This document shows, piece by piece, positions 52,501 to 60,751 of a stretch of 64,000 nucleotides of DNA. Positions within the stretch are counted from its first letter, which is position 1. Each line of letters begins with the position of its first letter. Source of the DNA: CBFDBF01 sp050293315 (GTDB lineage Bacteria; Pseudomonadota; Gammaproteobacteria; Chromatiales; Chromatiaceae); assembly GCA_050293315.1 (NCBI GenBank), contig JBNKMS010000012.1, positions 1 to 64,000 of the forward strand, in the 5' to 3' direction. A model generated the notes under the pieces. The model had not been told where the DNA came from, searched no databases, and saw only the letters and a list, made by a program, of their open reading frames with translations. A program made the translations under genes and the position numbers.

Positions 52501-53554
52501 AGGCGGCATTCCACTCAGCTACACAGAAATTTGCATCCCACTCCAAAAATCCCAGGGGTGACTGTTCTGCATGCAACCGCAGTCGCTGTTCTGACTGTAG
52601 TATCTTCTCCTCAGCCTGCTTGCGTTCAGTGATGTCGCGGGAGATAACCAACACCGATGCCACATTACCGGCAGCATCTAATTCTGGTGTAAAACGCATA
52701 TAGGCCCACAGAAGTTTGCCGTCTCCACCTCTATAGGATAGCTCCGCTGTACACTCTTCAGCCGTCTCGAGCGCCCGCCTGATATTGGCCATAAAACACT
52801 TGGGATCAGTCAACGGAGACGGGGTATCCGGGGTTGTTCCAATTAATTTTTCTAGAGGAGCATCAAATAATTCCTGTAACGCCGGGTTTATATAAACCCG
52901 TCTCAGCTCCCGATCATAGCGTGAGATATAGTCTGGAGAATTCTCAACTAGTGTGCGGAAAAGCTGCTCACTTGCAACGAGCTGCCGTTCCGCCTCCTTC
53001 CGGTTCGCCTGCAACCGCAGTGCCGTTATGCCAAACGCGAGGTCACCTGCCAGCTCCTCCAGCAGTTCAATTTCATCCTCGCTAAAGGCCTGGGTCTGTG
53101 CAGAGTAGATACACAGTACACCGAAGGTGGTTGTTCTATCCCTCTTTAGAGGCAGGGCGATGGCGGAGCGATAGCCATAACGTAGTGCGTGTTCAATCCA
53201 CGGTGCAGCCTCGGTTGCATCGGAGAAATCCTGAATATAACTGGTTTCGCCGCTACGAATAGCGTTCCCCAATGGTCGATGGCCATCCGCAGTATCCGCC
53301 CAGGTAAGTCCTGTCTGCAAGAGATTACTATCCTCCGGGCCGGCCCACGCAAGCGGAACCACACTACAGTCATCATCGTATTCGACATAGCCTACCCAGG
53401 CCATGTGATAGCCGGCCTCTTCGCAGATTATCCGGCAGATATCATCCAGTAGTGACTGTTCATCTTCAGCGCGCAACAGGGCCTGATTGCAGCTGCTAAT
53501 AGCACGCAATTTACGATCTCTCTGTTTCCCCTCTGCGCGCTTGCGCTTAACCAT
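49532..53554 (-). CDS. Multi-PAS/GAF diguanylate cyclase/phosphodiesterase
   Basis: A 1340-residue cytoplasmic signalling protein with no membrane segment. Order: N-terminal GAF (about 20-185; AWVGYVEYDDD), PAS (about 200-315), PAS (about 320-445), GAF (about 455-620), degenerate PAS (about 630-780), PAS (about 790-910; GILISDANNRIIDVNPAFT), GGDEF (984-988, LGGDEFVLLW) and EAL (1112-1114, GAEALLRW; LKIDRSFVRDM; GVESPQQ). Both output motifs look intact, so it may make or break c-di-GMP. The upstream RxxD inhibitory site was not recognised. The downstream hemerythrin gene overlaps it by 10 bp. Confidence 0.93.
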   Translation of the reverse strand: MVKRKRAEGKQRDRKLRAISSCNQALLRAEDEQSLLDDICRIICEEAGYHMAWVGYVEYDDDCSVVPLAWAGPEDSNLLQTGLTWADTADGHRPLGNAIRSGETSYIQDFSDATEAAPWIEHALRYGYRSAIALPLKRDRTTTFGVLCIYSAQTQAFSEDEIELLEELAGDLAFGITALRLQANRKEAERQLVASEQLFRTLVENSPDYISRYDRELRRVYINPALQELFDAPLEKLIGTTPDTPSPLTDPKCFMANIRRALETAEECTAELSYRGGDGKLLWAYMRFTPELDAAGNVASVLVISRDITERKQAEEKILQSEQRLRLHAEQSPLGFLEWDANFCVAEWNAACEKIFGYTREEALGRHAKDLILPAEVHDLVDGIYHDLMHQSGGQHSINENVTKDGRIIICEWFNTTLINQEGEAIGVASICNDITRSIQAEEERKEHLHFLESIDRINLLLQEEGDIETIVNRALDAILDIFNCDRVYLLYPCDPNAPTWTSPMERTRPEYPGVLELGLEMPMNDVVAWSMELLLGSEHPIRVGPGTEYQVADILQEQFSIRSFMAMALYPRVDKPWQFGIHQCSYDRIWTDQEARLLEEIGHRLSESLNSLLIMRNLRESEESYRSVFESSPLPIQEEDYSAVMTRLDELQEECKGDIDRYLQEHPELVRECAGLVRIVNVNQASVALHEAKNKEEVLRGLPQVFVQETYDCFRRLLVDLAKGQREFLTEGLVQTQAGRCLRVNVYISVCRGYEQSLGRVLVSLVDVTERKQSEESMRLAASVFASSQEGILISDANNRIIDVNPAFTSLTGYTRAEVLGTEPHFFNAEHQSQEDYDAMWQALNARGRWQGEIVNRRKSGEEYIEQLSIVAVRDEHDQLQHYVGAFSDISLIKAHEADLDRIAHYDILTSVPNRRLLSDRMEQAIARARRLGKKLAVCYLDLDGFKPINDQFGHKGGDCMLVEISRRLQAMSRSDDTVARLGGDEFVLLWNGIERESECYHALERILSEISAPMMLDGVPVSVSVSIGVTLFPDDNVDADSLLRHADHAMYSAKQLGKNRYQMFDARLERQISSHIEFLDKVKRGLDTGQFELYYQPKVNCATGAVSGAEALLRWNDPILSIIGPNEFLPLIKNDSLVFRIGQWVMEQAVRQARIWDDQGITLPISINIFPYHLKYPAFIDDLRSAIAQHWPQIPKGRLLMEIVETSDLEELGPIEHVINECLKMGIGFSLDDFGTGYSSLVYLRRLSVEELKIDRSFVRDMLDNPDDAAIVTGVIGLGKAFGLRVVAEGVESPQQARHLMDLGCSIVQGYGVGRPMPADEFQKWYADFLDKGALICQ

Positions 53555-53814
53555 TTTGGCCGACCCGTAAAATTTGGATGGACTCTGAAATGAGCAGTTT
53601 TGCTGCAGCCCCTCATAAGTATTGCAGAAATAGCTGGGAGTGCAGGGCTGAAATTTACAAGCAGATCATTATCGGCCGTCAGATATAATATATTGCCTGA
53701 TAAAACAGGGTGTTACGATTGTTTTTCTGCGCAATAAAAGGGGTCATTACTAATTCTATAATGCCATGATCAAATAGCGGCATAGTGTAGATGGCGATTT
53801 CGATAGGGCCAAAC

Positions 53815-54915
53815 CTAATCCAACCGTTTATGGAAACGTTTGGTAGCCACTACCAAGGTGACGCCAGCGAAGGCGATCAGGGCGTAAATCTCCGGCATCA
53901 GCTCGCCGATGCTACTACCCCGCAATATGATCCCGTGGATCAGCCGGGTGAAGTGGGTCAGGGGCAGCAGTTCTGCGATATATTGTGCGGCCCGTGGCAT
54001 ACCGTCGAAGGGGAACATGAATCCGGAGAGCAGGATCGACGGTAGAAAAAAGAAAAAGGTGATCTGCATGGCCTGAAACTGGCTCTGGGCCACAGTGGAG
54101 ATGACCAACCCCAAGGTGAGATTGGCAGCGATAAAGATCAACGAGGCAAGGTAGACATCAAAAAGACTGCCCTCTACCGGCACTCCAAACAGAAAATATC
54201 CAAGCAGCAGAATCAGGCTGACCTGCACCAAGCCAATAAAGATATAGGGCAGTATCTTGCCAACCATCAACTCACTATTATGCACCGGGGTATTAATCAG
54301 CAGCTCCAGATTACCGCGCTCACGCTCACGCACGATAGCCATGGCGGTAAACATCACCATCGTCATGGTCAGGATGACACCGATCAGGCCAGGTACAATA
54401 TTCACCGCCGAGCGACGCTCCGGATTATAGGGGTTGTATATCTCAAACAACTGGCCCGCACTTTTCCCCCTCGGCACACTATCTTGGCCCAGCTGCATCT
54501 GACTCAGCTGCCGCGCCGCGCCTAGTACCAAGGGATCGGAGCCATCCACTAATAGCTGCGCCCCAGCGCGCTCAGGTTGTTGTAGTCGCCGTTCAAAGTC
54601 GGGGGGTATATAAATCCCGACAGAGATCTCGCCCCGACGCAACATCTGTAGCAACTCCTTAGATGTATGGGCCGTGCGCACCGGCTCCACCACCTGGGAG
54701 GCACGTGCTGCTGATACCAACTGTCGAGACAGCTCTGTTCCGGCCTGGTCTGCCACCCCGGCGCGCATATGCCGTACGTCGGTGTTGATAGCAAAGCCAA
54801 AGAGTATGATCTGCAGCAACGGTATGCCGACTATCATGCCGAAGGTAAGGCGATCACGCGCCAACTGACGCACCTCTTTGCGCGCTATCGCCAGTAGACG
54901 GGTCCTGCAGTTCAC
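53815..54915 (-). CDS. ABC-2 type export permease
   Basis: A 366-residue permease of the YhhJ/YbhR type. One N-terminal helix (FGMIVGIPLLQIILFGFAIN), a large periplasmic loop (about 45-175) and five further helices near the C-terminus; ERERGNLELLINTPVHNSELMVGK is the conserved ABC-2 coupling region. It starts with GTG, overlapping the ATPase stop by 4 nt (GTGA). It is the last gene of a TetR-adaptor-ATPase-permease operon and the only permease; ybhFSR-type systems have two, so it may work as a homodimer. Substrate unknown, likely a drug or toxic compound. Confidence 0.9.
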   Translation of the reverse strand: MNCRTRLLAIARKEVRQLARDRLTFGMIVGIPLLQIILFGFAINTDVRHMRAGVADQAGTELSRQLVSAARASQVVEPVRTAHTSKELLQMLRRGEISVGIYIPPDFERRLQQPERAGAQLLVDGSDPLVLGAARQLSQMQLGQDSVPRGKSAGQLFEIYNPYNPERRSAVNIVPGLIGVILTMTMVMFTAMAIVRERERGNLELLINTPVHNSELMVGKILPYIFIGLVQVSLILLLGYFLFGVPVEGSLFDVYLASLIFIAANLTLGLVISTVAQSQFQAMQITFFFFLPSILLSGFMFPFDGMPRAAQYIAELLPLTHFTRLIHGIILRGSSIGELMPEIYALIAFAGVTLVVATKRFHKRLD

Positions 54916-55853
54916 ATCTGCCCCTCCCGCTTGCGCCCCTGGGTGGCTGCGACGAATACATCCTCCAGGCTAGGCGTTGTGAGATGTGCCTCACCCATCA
55001 CAGCGGAGGCATCCATAGCCGCGCGCACATGACGCTCCGGTTCCGGCTGCTCCTTTTTTAACAACACCCGCAGGCGCGCACCCAGTTGGGTAACACTGAA
55101 CACCCCGGGCTGCCCCTCCAGGGCATGGCGCGCAGCGCTCGGATCTGGGGCCACTACCTCCACCACCGTAGCATCAATGCGCTCCTCCAGTTCGGCAGGG
55201 CTACCATCGGCCACGATGACCCCCCGATCCAGTATCGCCAGACCATGGCATCGCTCTGCTTCGTCCATGTAGTGGGTGGATACCAGTATGGTTGTACCTC
55301 TGCTGGCCAGCTCAAACAGGCTCTCCCAGAAATCGCGGCGACTCTTCGGATCCACCGCTGATGTTGGTTCGTCCAGAAATAGCAACTCCGGTTCGTGCAG
55401 AACCGCCGCCGCCAGCGCCAAGCGCTGCCGCTGACCGCCGCTCATAGCCCCGGCGCGTCGGTCACGCAGCTCCTGCAGATAGTAATCGTGCAGTAACTCC
55501 TGAATACGACTCTTACGGCGACTAGCAGGGACACAATAGACCTCAGCAATAAACTCCAGGTTCTCCCAGGTAGTAAGATCTTCATACAGCGAAAAGCGCT
55601 GGGTCATGTACCCGATCTTATGTTTCAGGGCCTCGGCCTGGCCCGGGACCTGCAACCCGAGCACCACGGCCTCACCAGCACTGGGGATTAGCAGTCCGCA
55701 GAGCATGCGGATAGTGGTGGATTTACCAGAACCGTTGGGGCCTAGAAAACCGTATATCTTGGCCGGGGGGATATTTAGATCAATGTGGTCAACCGCAACC
55801 AGGTCACCAAAATTCCGGGTCAGGCCACGGGTGACAATAGCAGCATCGCTCAC
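54912..55853 (-). CDS. ABC exporter ATP-binding protein
   Basis: A 313-residue ATPase of the DrrA/YbhF type with Walker A GPNGSGKST, signature MSGGQRQR, Walker B LLFLDEPTSAVDP and H-loop VSTHYMDEAERC, followed by a C-terminal extension (about 230-310) typical of ABC-2 partners. It energises the permease encoded downstream. It begins with GTG, overlapping the adaptor stop by 4 nt, as does the next junction, so all four genes are translationally coupled. Confidence 0.92.
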   Translation of the reverse strand: MSDAAIVTRGLTRNFGDLVAVDHIDLNIPPAKIYGFLGPNGSGKSTTIRMLCGLLIPSAGEAVVLGLQVPGQAEALKHKIGYMTQRFSLYEDLTTWENLEFIAEVYCVPASRRKSRIQELLHDYYLQELRDRRAGAMSGGQRQRLALAAAVLHEPELLFLDEPTSAVDPKSRRDFWESLFELASRGTTILVSTHYMDEAERCHGLAILDRGVIVADGSPAELEERIDATVVEVVAPDPSAARHALEGQPGVFSVTQLGARLRVLLKKEQPEPERHVRAAMDASAVMGEAHLTTPSLEDVFVAATQGRKREGQM

Positions 55854-56611
55854 TCATCCTCCTCCACCAACTCTCCCTCTACCGGCAACCCTGCCGGTAG
55901 ATCAGCGGCATCTTCCAGATCCACCTCGGCCAGATAGGCTAGATGGCTACGCTCATTTTCGCTCAGCGAGAAAAACGGGGTAAAGGCCGGATCGCTTGCG
56001 ATGCGCCGTACCTTGCCTTGTACCGGCTCATCACGTCCGTCCACCATAACCTGCAGTTTGCTGCCTACCGTCACCCGGCTACGCAACGACTCCGCCACAT
56101 AGAGCCGCGCATATGGGGCCTCCCCCACCAACAACACCGCTAGAACGGAGCCCATCGGCGGCATCTCCCCTACCTCAAATGGCAACGCATCCACGCGCCC
56201 AGCTCGTGGGGCAGTGATACTAAGACGCTCCAGGGCAACACGCGCCTTCTGCTCATCGGCCTTTGCCAGCTCCCAGGCGCTGTTGGCCCGATCCACCTGT
56301 TCTGGGCTAGTAAGCTTTTGCTTAATTAGTTGTTGTTGCCGCTCCAACTCACGCTTGGTCTCAATCACCTTGGCCATGGCTCCGGCCAGGGCCGCTTTGG
56401 CACGGCGTGGATCAAGCTGCAGCAGCAGCTCTCCGGCAGAGACCTGCTGCCCTTCGTGGACCACAATAGAGTGAACCTGCTCCACCGTCTCGTTACTCAA
56501 CTCCACCCGGTCCCAGGCCAGTTCGCCCACCATTCGCCCATCGGCACCAGAACCGCAACCAATCAACCAAAACGGAATAACTAACAACAGCATGATCAAC
56601 CGTGCTCTCAT
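55850..56611 (-). CDS. HlyD-family membrane fusion lipoprotein
   Basis: A 253-residue periplasmic adaptor. The N-terminus is a lipoprotein signal with lipobox LIGC (MLLLVIPFWLIGCGSG). A biotinyl-lipoyl-like half (VHEGQQVSAGELLLQLD), a short coiled-coil hairpin (about 75-130) and the second lipoyl half (ITAPRAGRVDALPFEVGE) follow. It should link the ABC permease to an outer membrane channel such as TolC, which is not encoded nearby. The ATG overlaps the TetR stop by 4 nt. Confidence 0.88.
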   Translation of the reverse strand: MRARLIMLLLVIPFWLIGCGSGADGRMVGELAWDRVELSNETVEQVHSIVVHEGQQVSAGELLLQLDPRRAKAALAGAMAKVIETKRELERQQQLIKQKLTSPEQVDRANSAWELAKADEQKARVALERLSITAPRAGRVDALPFEVGEMPPMGSVLAVLLVGEAPYARLYVAESLRSRVTVGSKLQVMVDGRDEPVQGKVRRIASDPAFTPFFSLSENERSHLAYLAEVDLEDAADLPAGLPVEGELVEEDE

Positions 56612-57264
56612 CTCTTTACCTCTACACCTTCATAGAACAGACGCAACGCATGCTCAATCCAATGTTGAATAAAATCCTCGTCCATCTTCAGGCCCAAGGC
56701 CGGCTCTACCACCGGCCTGCCAATAAAGGGGAAAATAGCCATGCTAAGTAGTGATAAAGTGGCATATGCGGGATCGAGATCGGCGCGCAGATGTCCCGCC
56801 TTGCGCTCCTCATCAATCAGCGCCGGCACCATCTTTCCCGCGCGCGCAGCAAACCGCTTAATAAACAGTTCACGAAAGCTACCGTTTCCATATAACGCCT
56901 CACGCACCACTAGATTTGGTAACCAGGGATTGGCCGCCAGCATACGCACATAGGACTCGACAAAATAGGAGAGCTCGGGGCGTTCAGCCGGCATCAACTC
57001 CAGTTGTTGCAGCAGAGGAGCGAAATGCTCTTCCAGCATTGCCTCGTACAACCCCTCTTTACTGCCGAAATGGTAGTGGATCATAGCTGGATTTACCTTG
57101 GCCTGCGCGGCGATCTGACGCAGGGAGACTGCAGCAAATTCGCGCCGGGCGAACAGGTCACGCGCGGCATCCAGCAGAGCCTGCCTGCTCTGTCCCGGCA
57201 CGCTACCCCTAGGTCTACCAGGACGGGCTTGCGCAGGTTTTTTGATTTGAGATTGCTGCTTCAT
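56608..57264 (-). CDS. TetR family transcriptional regulator
   Basis: A 218-residue repressor with an N-terminal helix-turn-helix (about 30-75; VSLRQIAAQAKVNPAMIHYHFGSKEGLY, given in parts: VSLRQIAAQAKVN, IHYHFGSKEGL) and a helical ligand-binding domain. A basic, Gln-rich tail precedes it. It is the first gene of the export operon it most likely controls. The A/T-only inverted repeat at 57266-57295, right before its start codon, is a good operator candidate, so autoregulation with release by the exported compound is expected. Confidence 0.9.
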   Translation of the reverse strand: MKQQSQIKKPAQARPGRPRGSVPGQSRQALLDAARDLFARREFAAVSLRQIAAQAKVNPAMIHYHFGSKEGLYEAMLEEHFAPLLQQLELMPAERPELSYFVESYVRMLAANPWLPNLVVREALYGNGSFRELFIKRFAARAGKMVPALIDEERKAGHLRADLDPAYATLSLLSMAIFPFIGRPVVEPALGLKMDEDFIQHWIEHALRLFYEGVEVKR

Positions 57265-57265
57265 G

Positions 57266-57295
57266 AATTAATTAATAGACCGTTTAATTAATTAA
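57266..57295. promoter_or_regulatory. Candidate TetR operator
   Basis: An inverted repeat made of two AATTAATTAA-type arms around a GACCG-containing centre, lying immediately before the TetR start codon. Such short palindromes overlapping the promoter are typical TetR-family operators; the low-complexity arms make chance similarity possible. Confidence 0.5.
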
Positions 57296-57423
57296 GTCAA
57301 GCAGATTTACCTAGCGCATGGCTATAACTTGATCAACACTAGATTATTCAGCCGTCAAGCGCGGCACCATCTGTGCCGGCATGTGCGCCAGACCAGATGA
57401 TGCTCCAATTGCGGTGCACAGCC

Positions 57424-58008
57424 CTACTGGGATTGGCGATGCTTGGCCTGTGCAGCCGTAAACTCCTCCGGCGTGACCTTGCCGTCGGCATTTGTATCTA
57501 TATCCGAGAACTGCTGCATATTGCTCAGCCCGCGCATCTGGTAGCCCTGTTTGGCCCGTTCACTGATACGCTGGCCACGGGCCTCGATAAACTCATCCTT
57601 AAGCAGCACACCGTCGCCGTCTAGATCAAAGTCCGCAAACTTGGGCATACTGCTCCCCATCCCTGCGCCTTGTCCCATCCCACCCATACCACCGCGCTGC
57701 TGCATCCTCCCCTGCTGCCCGGCCATCAGCTCATCCGGACTCAAGCTACCGTCCCCATCGCTATCGAATTCAGTAAACGCGGGGGCATCGGCAGCATTCC
57801 GCATGGGACGACCCTCGGACGCCCGCGCCGCCATACGCTGTGCCCGCACAGCGTAAAACTCCTGCTCACTGATAGCGCCGTCGCCATCACTGTCATAGAC
57901 GGTAAACGGGATCGGTCCACGATCCGGGATCTCCGCAGACTGATCTGCAACTGCAGTAGATGCTCCGACAATAAGGACGAACAAAATAAATCTGTCTGCT
58001 GTTTTCAT
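57424..58008 (-). CDS. Secreted EF-hand calcium-binding protein
   Basis: A 194-residue protein with a signal peptide (MKTADRFILFVLIVGASTAV, cut near VADQ) and four EF-hand loops: DSDGDGAISEQE, DSDGDGSLSPDE, DLDGDGVLLKDE and DTNADGKVTPEE. A Gly/Met/Gln-rich linker separates the second and third loops. A periplasmic or secreted calcium-binding or buffering role is likely; no enzyme domain is present. The ATG at 58008 is used because AGGAGA lies upstream and the signal peptide is then N-terminal; a frame to 58059 adds 17 residues. Confidence 0.85.
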   Translation of the reverse strand: MKTADRFILFVLIVGASTAVADQSAEIPDRGPIPFTVYDSDGDGAISEQEFYAVRAQRMAARASEGRPMRNAADAPAFTEFDSDGDGSLSPDELMAGQQGRMQQRGGMGGMGQGAGMGSSMPKFADFDLDGDGVLLKDEFIEARGQRISERAKQGYQMRGLSNMQQFSDIDTNADGKVTPEEFTAAQAKHRQSQ

Positions 58009-58125
58009 AATATATCTCCTGCAAGAATCTACCAACCACCGTTGCAAATGCTTAATCAATTCTACCGTTATATGCTGCGATATATTTAAGTTAACCTTAG
58101 ATATAGTCAGTCACACATATAACTA

Positions 58126-58470
58126 TTACAACAATTCAGCATTAGAGTCGCTGGGGGCCTCTATGCGATCGTCTAATGTATAATCTCTACATACCCTTGC
58201 TACTCGGATTCTATACGAAGAAAAAAACCGCTCCCTTCCACTCTTTTGTGCCTGGCGGTGCTCAGCCAGATTTCTCCAGGCGCTTATAGCCTCCTCATCC
58301 TCCCAAAACGACAGACTCAGGATCTTATTTTCATCTGACAGGCTTTGAAAACGCTCTATGGAGACAAAACCGGGATGGCCTTCAAGCGACTTGCGTAGCT
58401 CAGCAGCAACCTCAAGATAATCCTGCCCCCCATCCTCTGATGGGATTGCTTCAAATATCACAGCTAACAT
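58126..58470 (-). CDS. Antibiotic biosynthesis monooxygenase (ABM) domain protein
   Basis: A 114-residue protein with the ferredoxin-like ABM fold: MLAVIFEAIP, then HPGFVSIERFQSL and ILSLSFWEDEEAISAWRN, closest to the YqjZ type. These small dimeric proteins include heme-degrading enzymes and quinol monooxygenases, but many have no known substrate. AGGAGATGAA-type sequence lies before the ATG. The FetB-like permease gene 42 bp upstream has the same orientation and may share the transcript. Confidence 0.82.
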   Translation of the reverse strand: MLAVIFEAIPSEDGGQDYLEVAAELRKSLEGHPGFVSIERFQSLSDENKILSLSFWEDEEAISAWRNLAEHRQAQKSGRERFFSSYRIRVARVCRDYTLDDRIEAPSDSNAELL

Positions 58471-58512
58471 TTCATCTCCTCTATATTATTGTCATAATGC
58501 ATGCAGTTGACA

Positions 58513-59235
58513 TTAATTCTCGGCATCACTAACGAAATCATGCTTAGTCAACACAAGAAAAATGGCTGCCGAGATCCCGGATGCACCGTAGATCATGCAC
58601 ATAACCATAATCTGGTAACGGGCAGCAATAAATGGGGATACTCCTGAGAGTATCTGCCCTGTCATCATACCGGGGATAGCCACAAGCCCCACCGCAAATA
58701 GTGAATTAGTTATAGGGATAAGTGAGGCCCTGAGCGCAATACCACGCGCCTCCCCATATGCAAGACCTCTTTCTGTTTCCGCCTCTAATCTATCTGCCGC
58801 TAGACTAATGCTATTCATGGCATTAGCGAAGATCATACCGGCAAGGGGAATAAAATAGCTCGGCAGGTACCATGGTTGGAGATTAAGGACGCCCTGAGTG
58901 ACAATGAGAAGTGTTGCACCACCGCCCAGCAACAGCGAGATAAAGGACTTGGTGTATAGACGTGAGCATCTCTCTTTGACCGTGCGCAAAGCAATCCAAC
59001 TCGATGCGACAACCATCACCACCAAAACAGTTAAAATTATCCCGGCACCATCCGCCTCAAATATAAAGGCCAGAAAATAGCCAATCAGCAACAGTTGCAC
59101 CAACATCCGCGCAACTGCATAAATCGCATTGCGATAATCCAGCGACCACCTGTAGAGCACCCCCACAACCAGCAAAACCGGGACAGATACAGCAGCAAGA
59201 TTCAGCAGCGGAATGGTTTGGATGGAACTCTGCAT
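58513..59235 (-). CDS. FetB-like ABC permease (UPF0014 family)
   Basis: A 240-residue membrane protein with about seven helices. FIPLAGMIFANAMNSISLAADRL and AIPGMMTGQILSGVSPFIAARYQIM (in parts: IPGMMTGQILSG) are hallmarks of the UPF0014/FetB family, part of an iron exporter in E. coli with the ATPase FetA. No FetA ATPase gene is adjacent, so its partner must be elsewhere or this copy is an orphan. Confidence 0.87.
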   Translation of the reverse strand: MQSSIQTIPLLNLAAVSVPVLLVVGVLYRWSLDYRNAIYAVARMLVQLLLIGYFLAFIFEADGAGIILTVLVVMVVASSWIALRTVKERCSRLYTKSFISLLLGGGATLLIVTQGVLNLQPWYLPSYFIPLAGMIFANAMNSISLAADRLEAETERGLAYGEARGIALRASLIPITNSLFAVGLVAIPGMMTGQILSGVSPFIAARYQIMVMCMIYGASGISAAIFLVLTKHDFVSDAEN

Positions 59236-59344
59236 GATTGATAAGGGCGATCCGTGGTCCCCTGCATAGATACATTAATTACAGAAGATCATAGCACTAT
59301 ACCGATGTAGTCGCCGCGAATAACGCAGCCAAATAACTACATTT

Positions 59345-60751
59345 CTAACCAGGTATTATAGGCAACGTTACTACAGCCTCCAGCCCAACCCCCTCCTTAC
59401 CACTGCGTAGAGTTAGCTCGCCGCCATGGGCGCGCGCTATGTTGCGGGCAATACTCAGTCCCAATCCATTACCGCCAGTGTTACGACTACGGGAGGATTC
59501 GCCTCTAACGAAGGGCTGAAATATTCTCTCGCGCTCATCTTGCGGGATACCGGGGCCTCTGTCGGCAATAATGATCTGGAGCTGCTCTTTGCCCTGCTCC
59601 AGCCTGATCTCAGCCTGCTCACCATAGCGCACGGCATTCTCTACCAGATTAGTAAGACAGCGTTTGAGCAGCAGAGGCCGCGCCCTATACGGTTTCAGTT
59701 CCGCCGGTTGCAGCTCTACCCTATGCCCAAGATCACGCATATCCTGTTGCAGCGCCTCCAGCAGGGCCACTATATCGACCGGTGCCGCAGTTTCACTACT
59801 CTCTGTTCCACGCATGAAGGCTAGGGTGGCATCTACCATCTGCTCCATCTCATCCAGGTCATGATTGAACTTCTCCTGAACACCGTCCTGGGCCAACATC
59901 TCTGTGCGTAGTCGCAACCTGGTGATCGGCGTCTTTAGATCATGAGATACCGCTGCCAAGATCTCATCCCTATCATCTATATAGCGTCTGAGCCTGTCCT
60001 GCATGGTGTTAAATGCACGCGCCGCCCTACGCACCTCTGCTGGGCCAGATTCGTCCAGCGGTGGACTTTGAATATCACGCCCCAGATCATCCGCCGCATT
60101 GGCCAACAGCCCCAACGGCCTGGTGACATAGCGCACCGCTATAAATGAAAGCAGCATAATGGAGAGAACCAGCACGACCAGATAGCTCAGGATCTTTCCC
60201 CGCCAGGAGTGGACATCTACAGGCACCCGATGCTGCACAACCACCCACTCCCCGCTGGAGAGCTGCACCTGGACCTGCAGACCGGGACGTCGTCCATGCC
60301 GCCTACCCCTCTCCTGATCACCCTGTTCGCGTGACGGCCTCACCTGGGGACGATCACCCAACCTCTCCCCAGCCGTACGCGCATCAGGCTGCATCGGGAT
60401 AAGTAAGACCCTGATCGCGGGGTGGTCAGACAGATCACTCTTTAGCTTGGCTGCCAGGGCTCTGGGGATAATAGCGTGCTCCTCTCGCGGCCTCGGTTGC
60501 TGCTCTATTGAGACGCGAAAATCCGGGCTATCAAACGCAGTGGTTATGACCCGCCACTTCTCCCGATCCGTCTCCTCCAAAAGTCTCACCACTGCAGTAA
60601 CACGGCTGATTAGATGCAGGCCTCGATCATGCTGCAGCGCATCATCCCGGTCACGCAACAGGATCATGGAGCCGATGACCTGGGCCAGGATAAGCCCCAA
60701 TACCAGCACCAACATCAGACGCCAGAACATCGAGCGTGGCAGTATAGTCAT
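59345..60751 (-). CDS. Sensor histidine kinase, EnvZ/CpxA type
   Basis: A 468-residue inner membrane kinase: helix about 12-32, periplasmic domain about 33-185 with an Arg-rich stretch (about 130-155), helix about 187-208, HAMP, then the dimerisation domain with H270 in AVSHDLKTPITRLRLR and a HATPase domain with N-box NLVENAVRYG, G1 DRGPGIP and G2 GGNGLGLSIAR. It should phosphorylate the response regulator encoded immediately upstream; the two genes overlap by 4 nt (ATGA). CpxR-like boxes nearby and the Spy-like neighbour point to envelope stress as the signal. Confidence 0.92.
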   Translation of the reverse strand: MTILPRSMFWRLMLVLVLGLILAQVIGSMILLRDRDDALQHDRGLHLISRVTAVVRLLEETDREKWRVITTAFDSPDFRVSIEQQPRPREEHAIIPRALAAKLKSDLSDHPAIRVLLIPMQPDARTAGERLGDRPQVRPSREQGDQERGRRHGRRPGLQVQVQLSSGEWVVVQHRVPVDVHSWRGKILSYLVVLVLSIMLLSFIAVRYVTRPLGLLANAADDLGRDIQSPPLDESGPAEVRRAARAFNTMQDRLRRYIDDRDEILAAVSHDLKTPITRLRLRTEMLAQDGVQEKFNHDLDEMEQMVDATLAFMRGTESSETAAPVDIVALLEALQQDMRDLGHRVELQPAELKPYRARPLLLKRCLTNLVENAVRYGEQAEIRLEQGKEQLQIIIADRGPGIPQDERERIFQPFVRGESSRSRNTGGNGLGLSIARNIARAHGGELTLRSGKEGVGLEAVVTLPIIPG

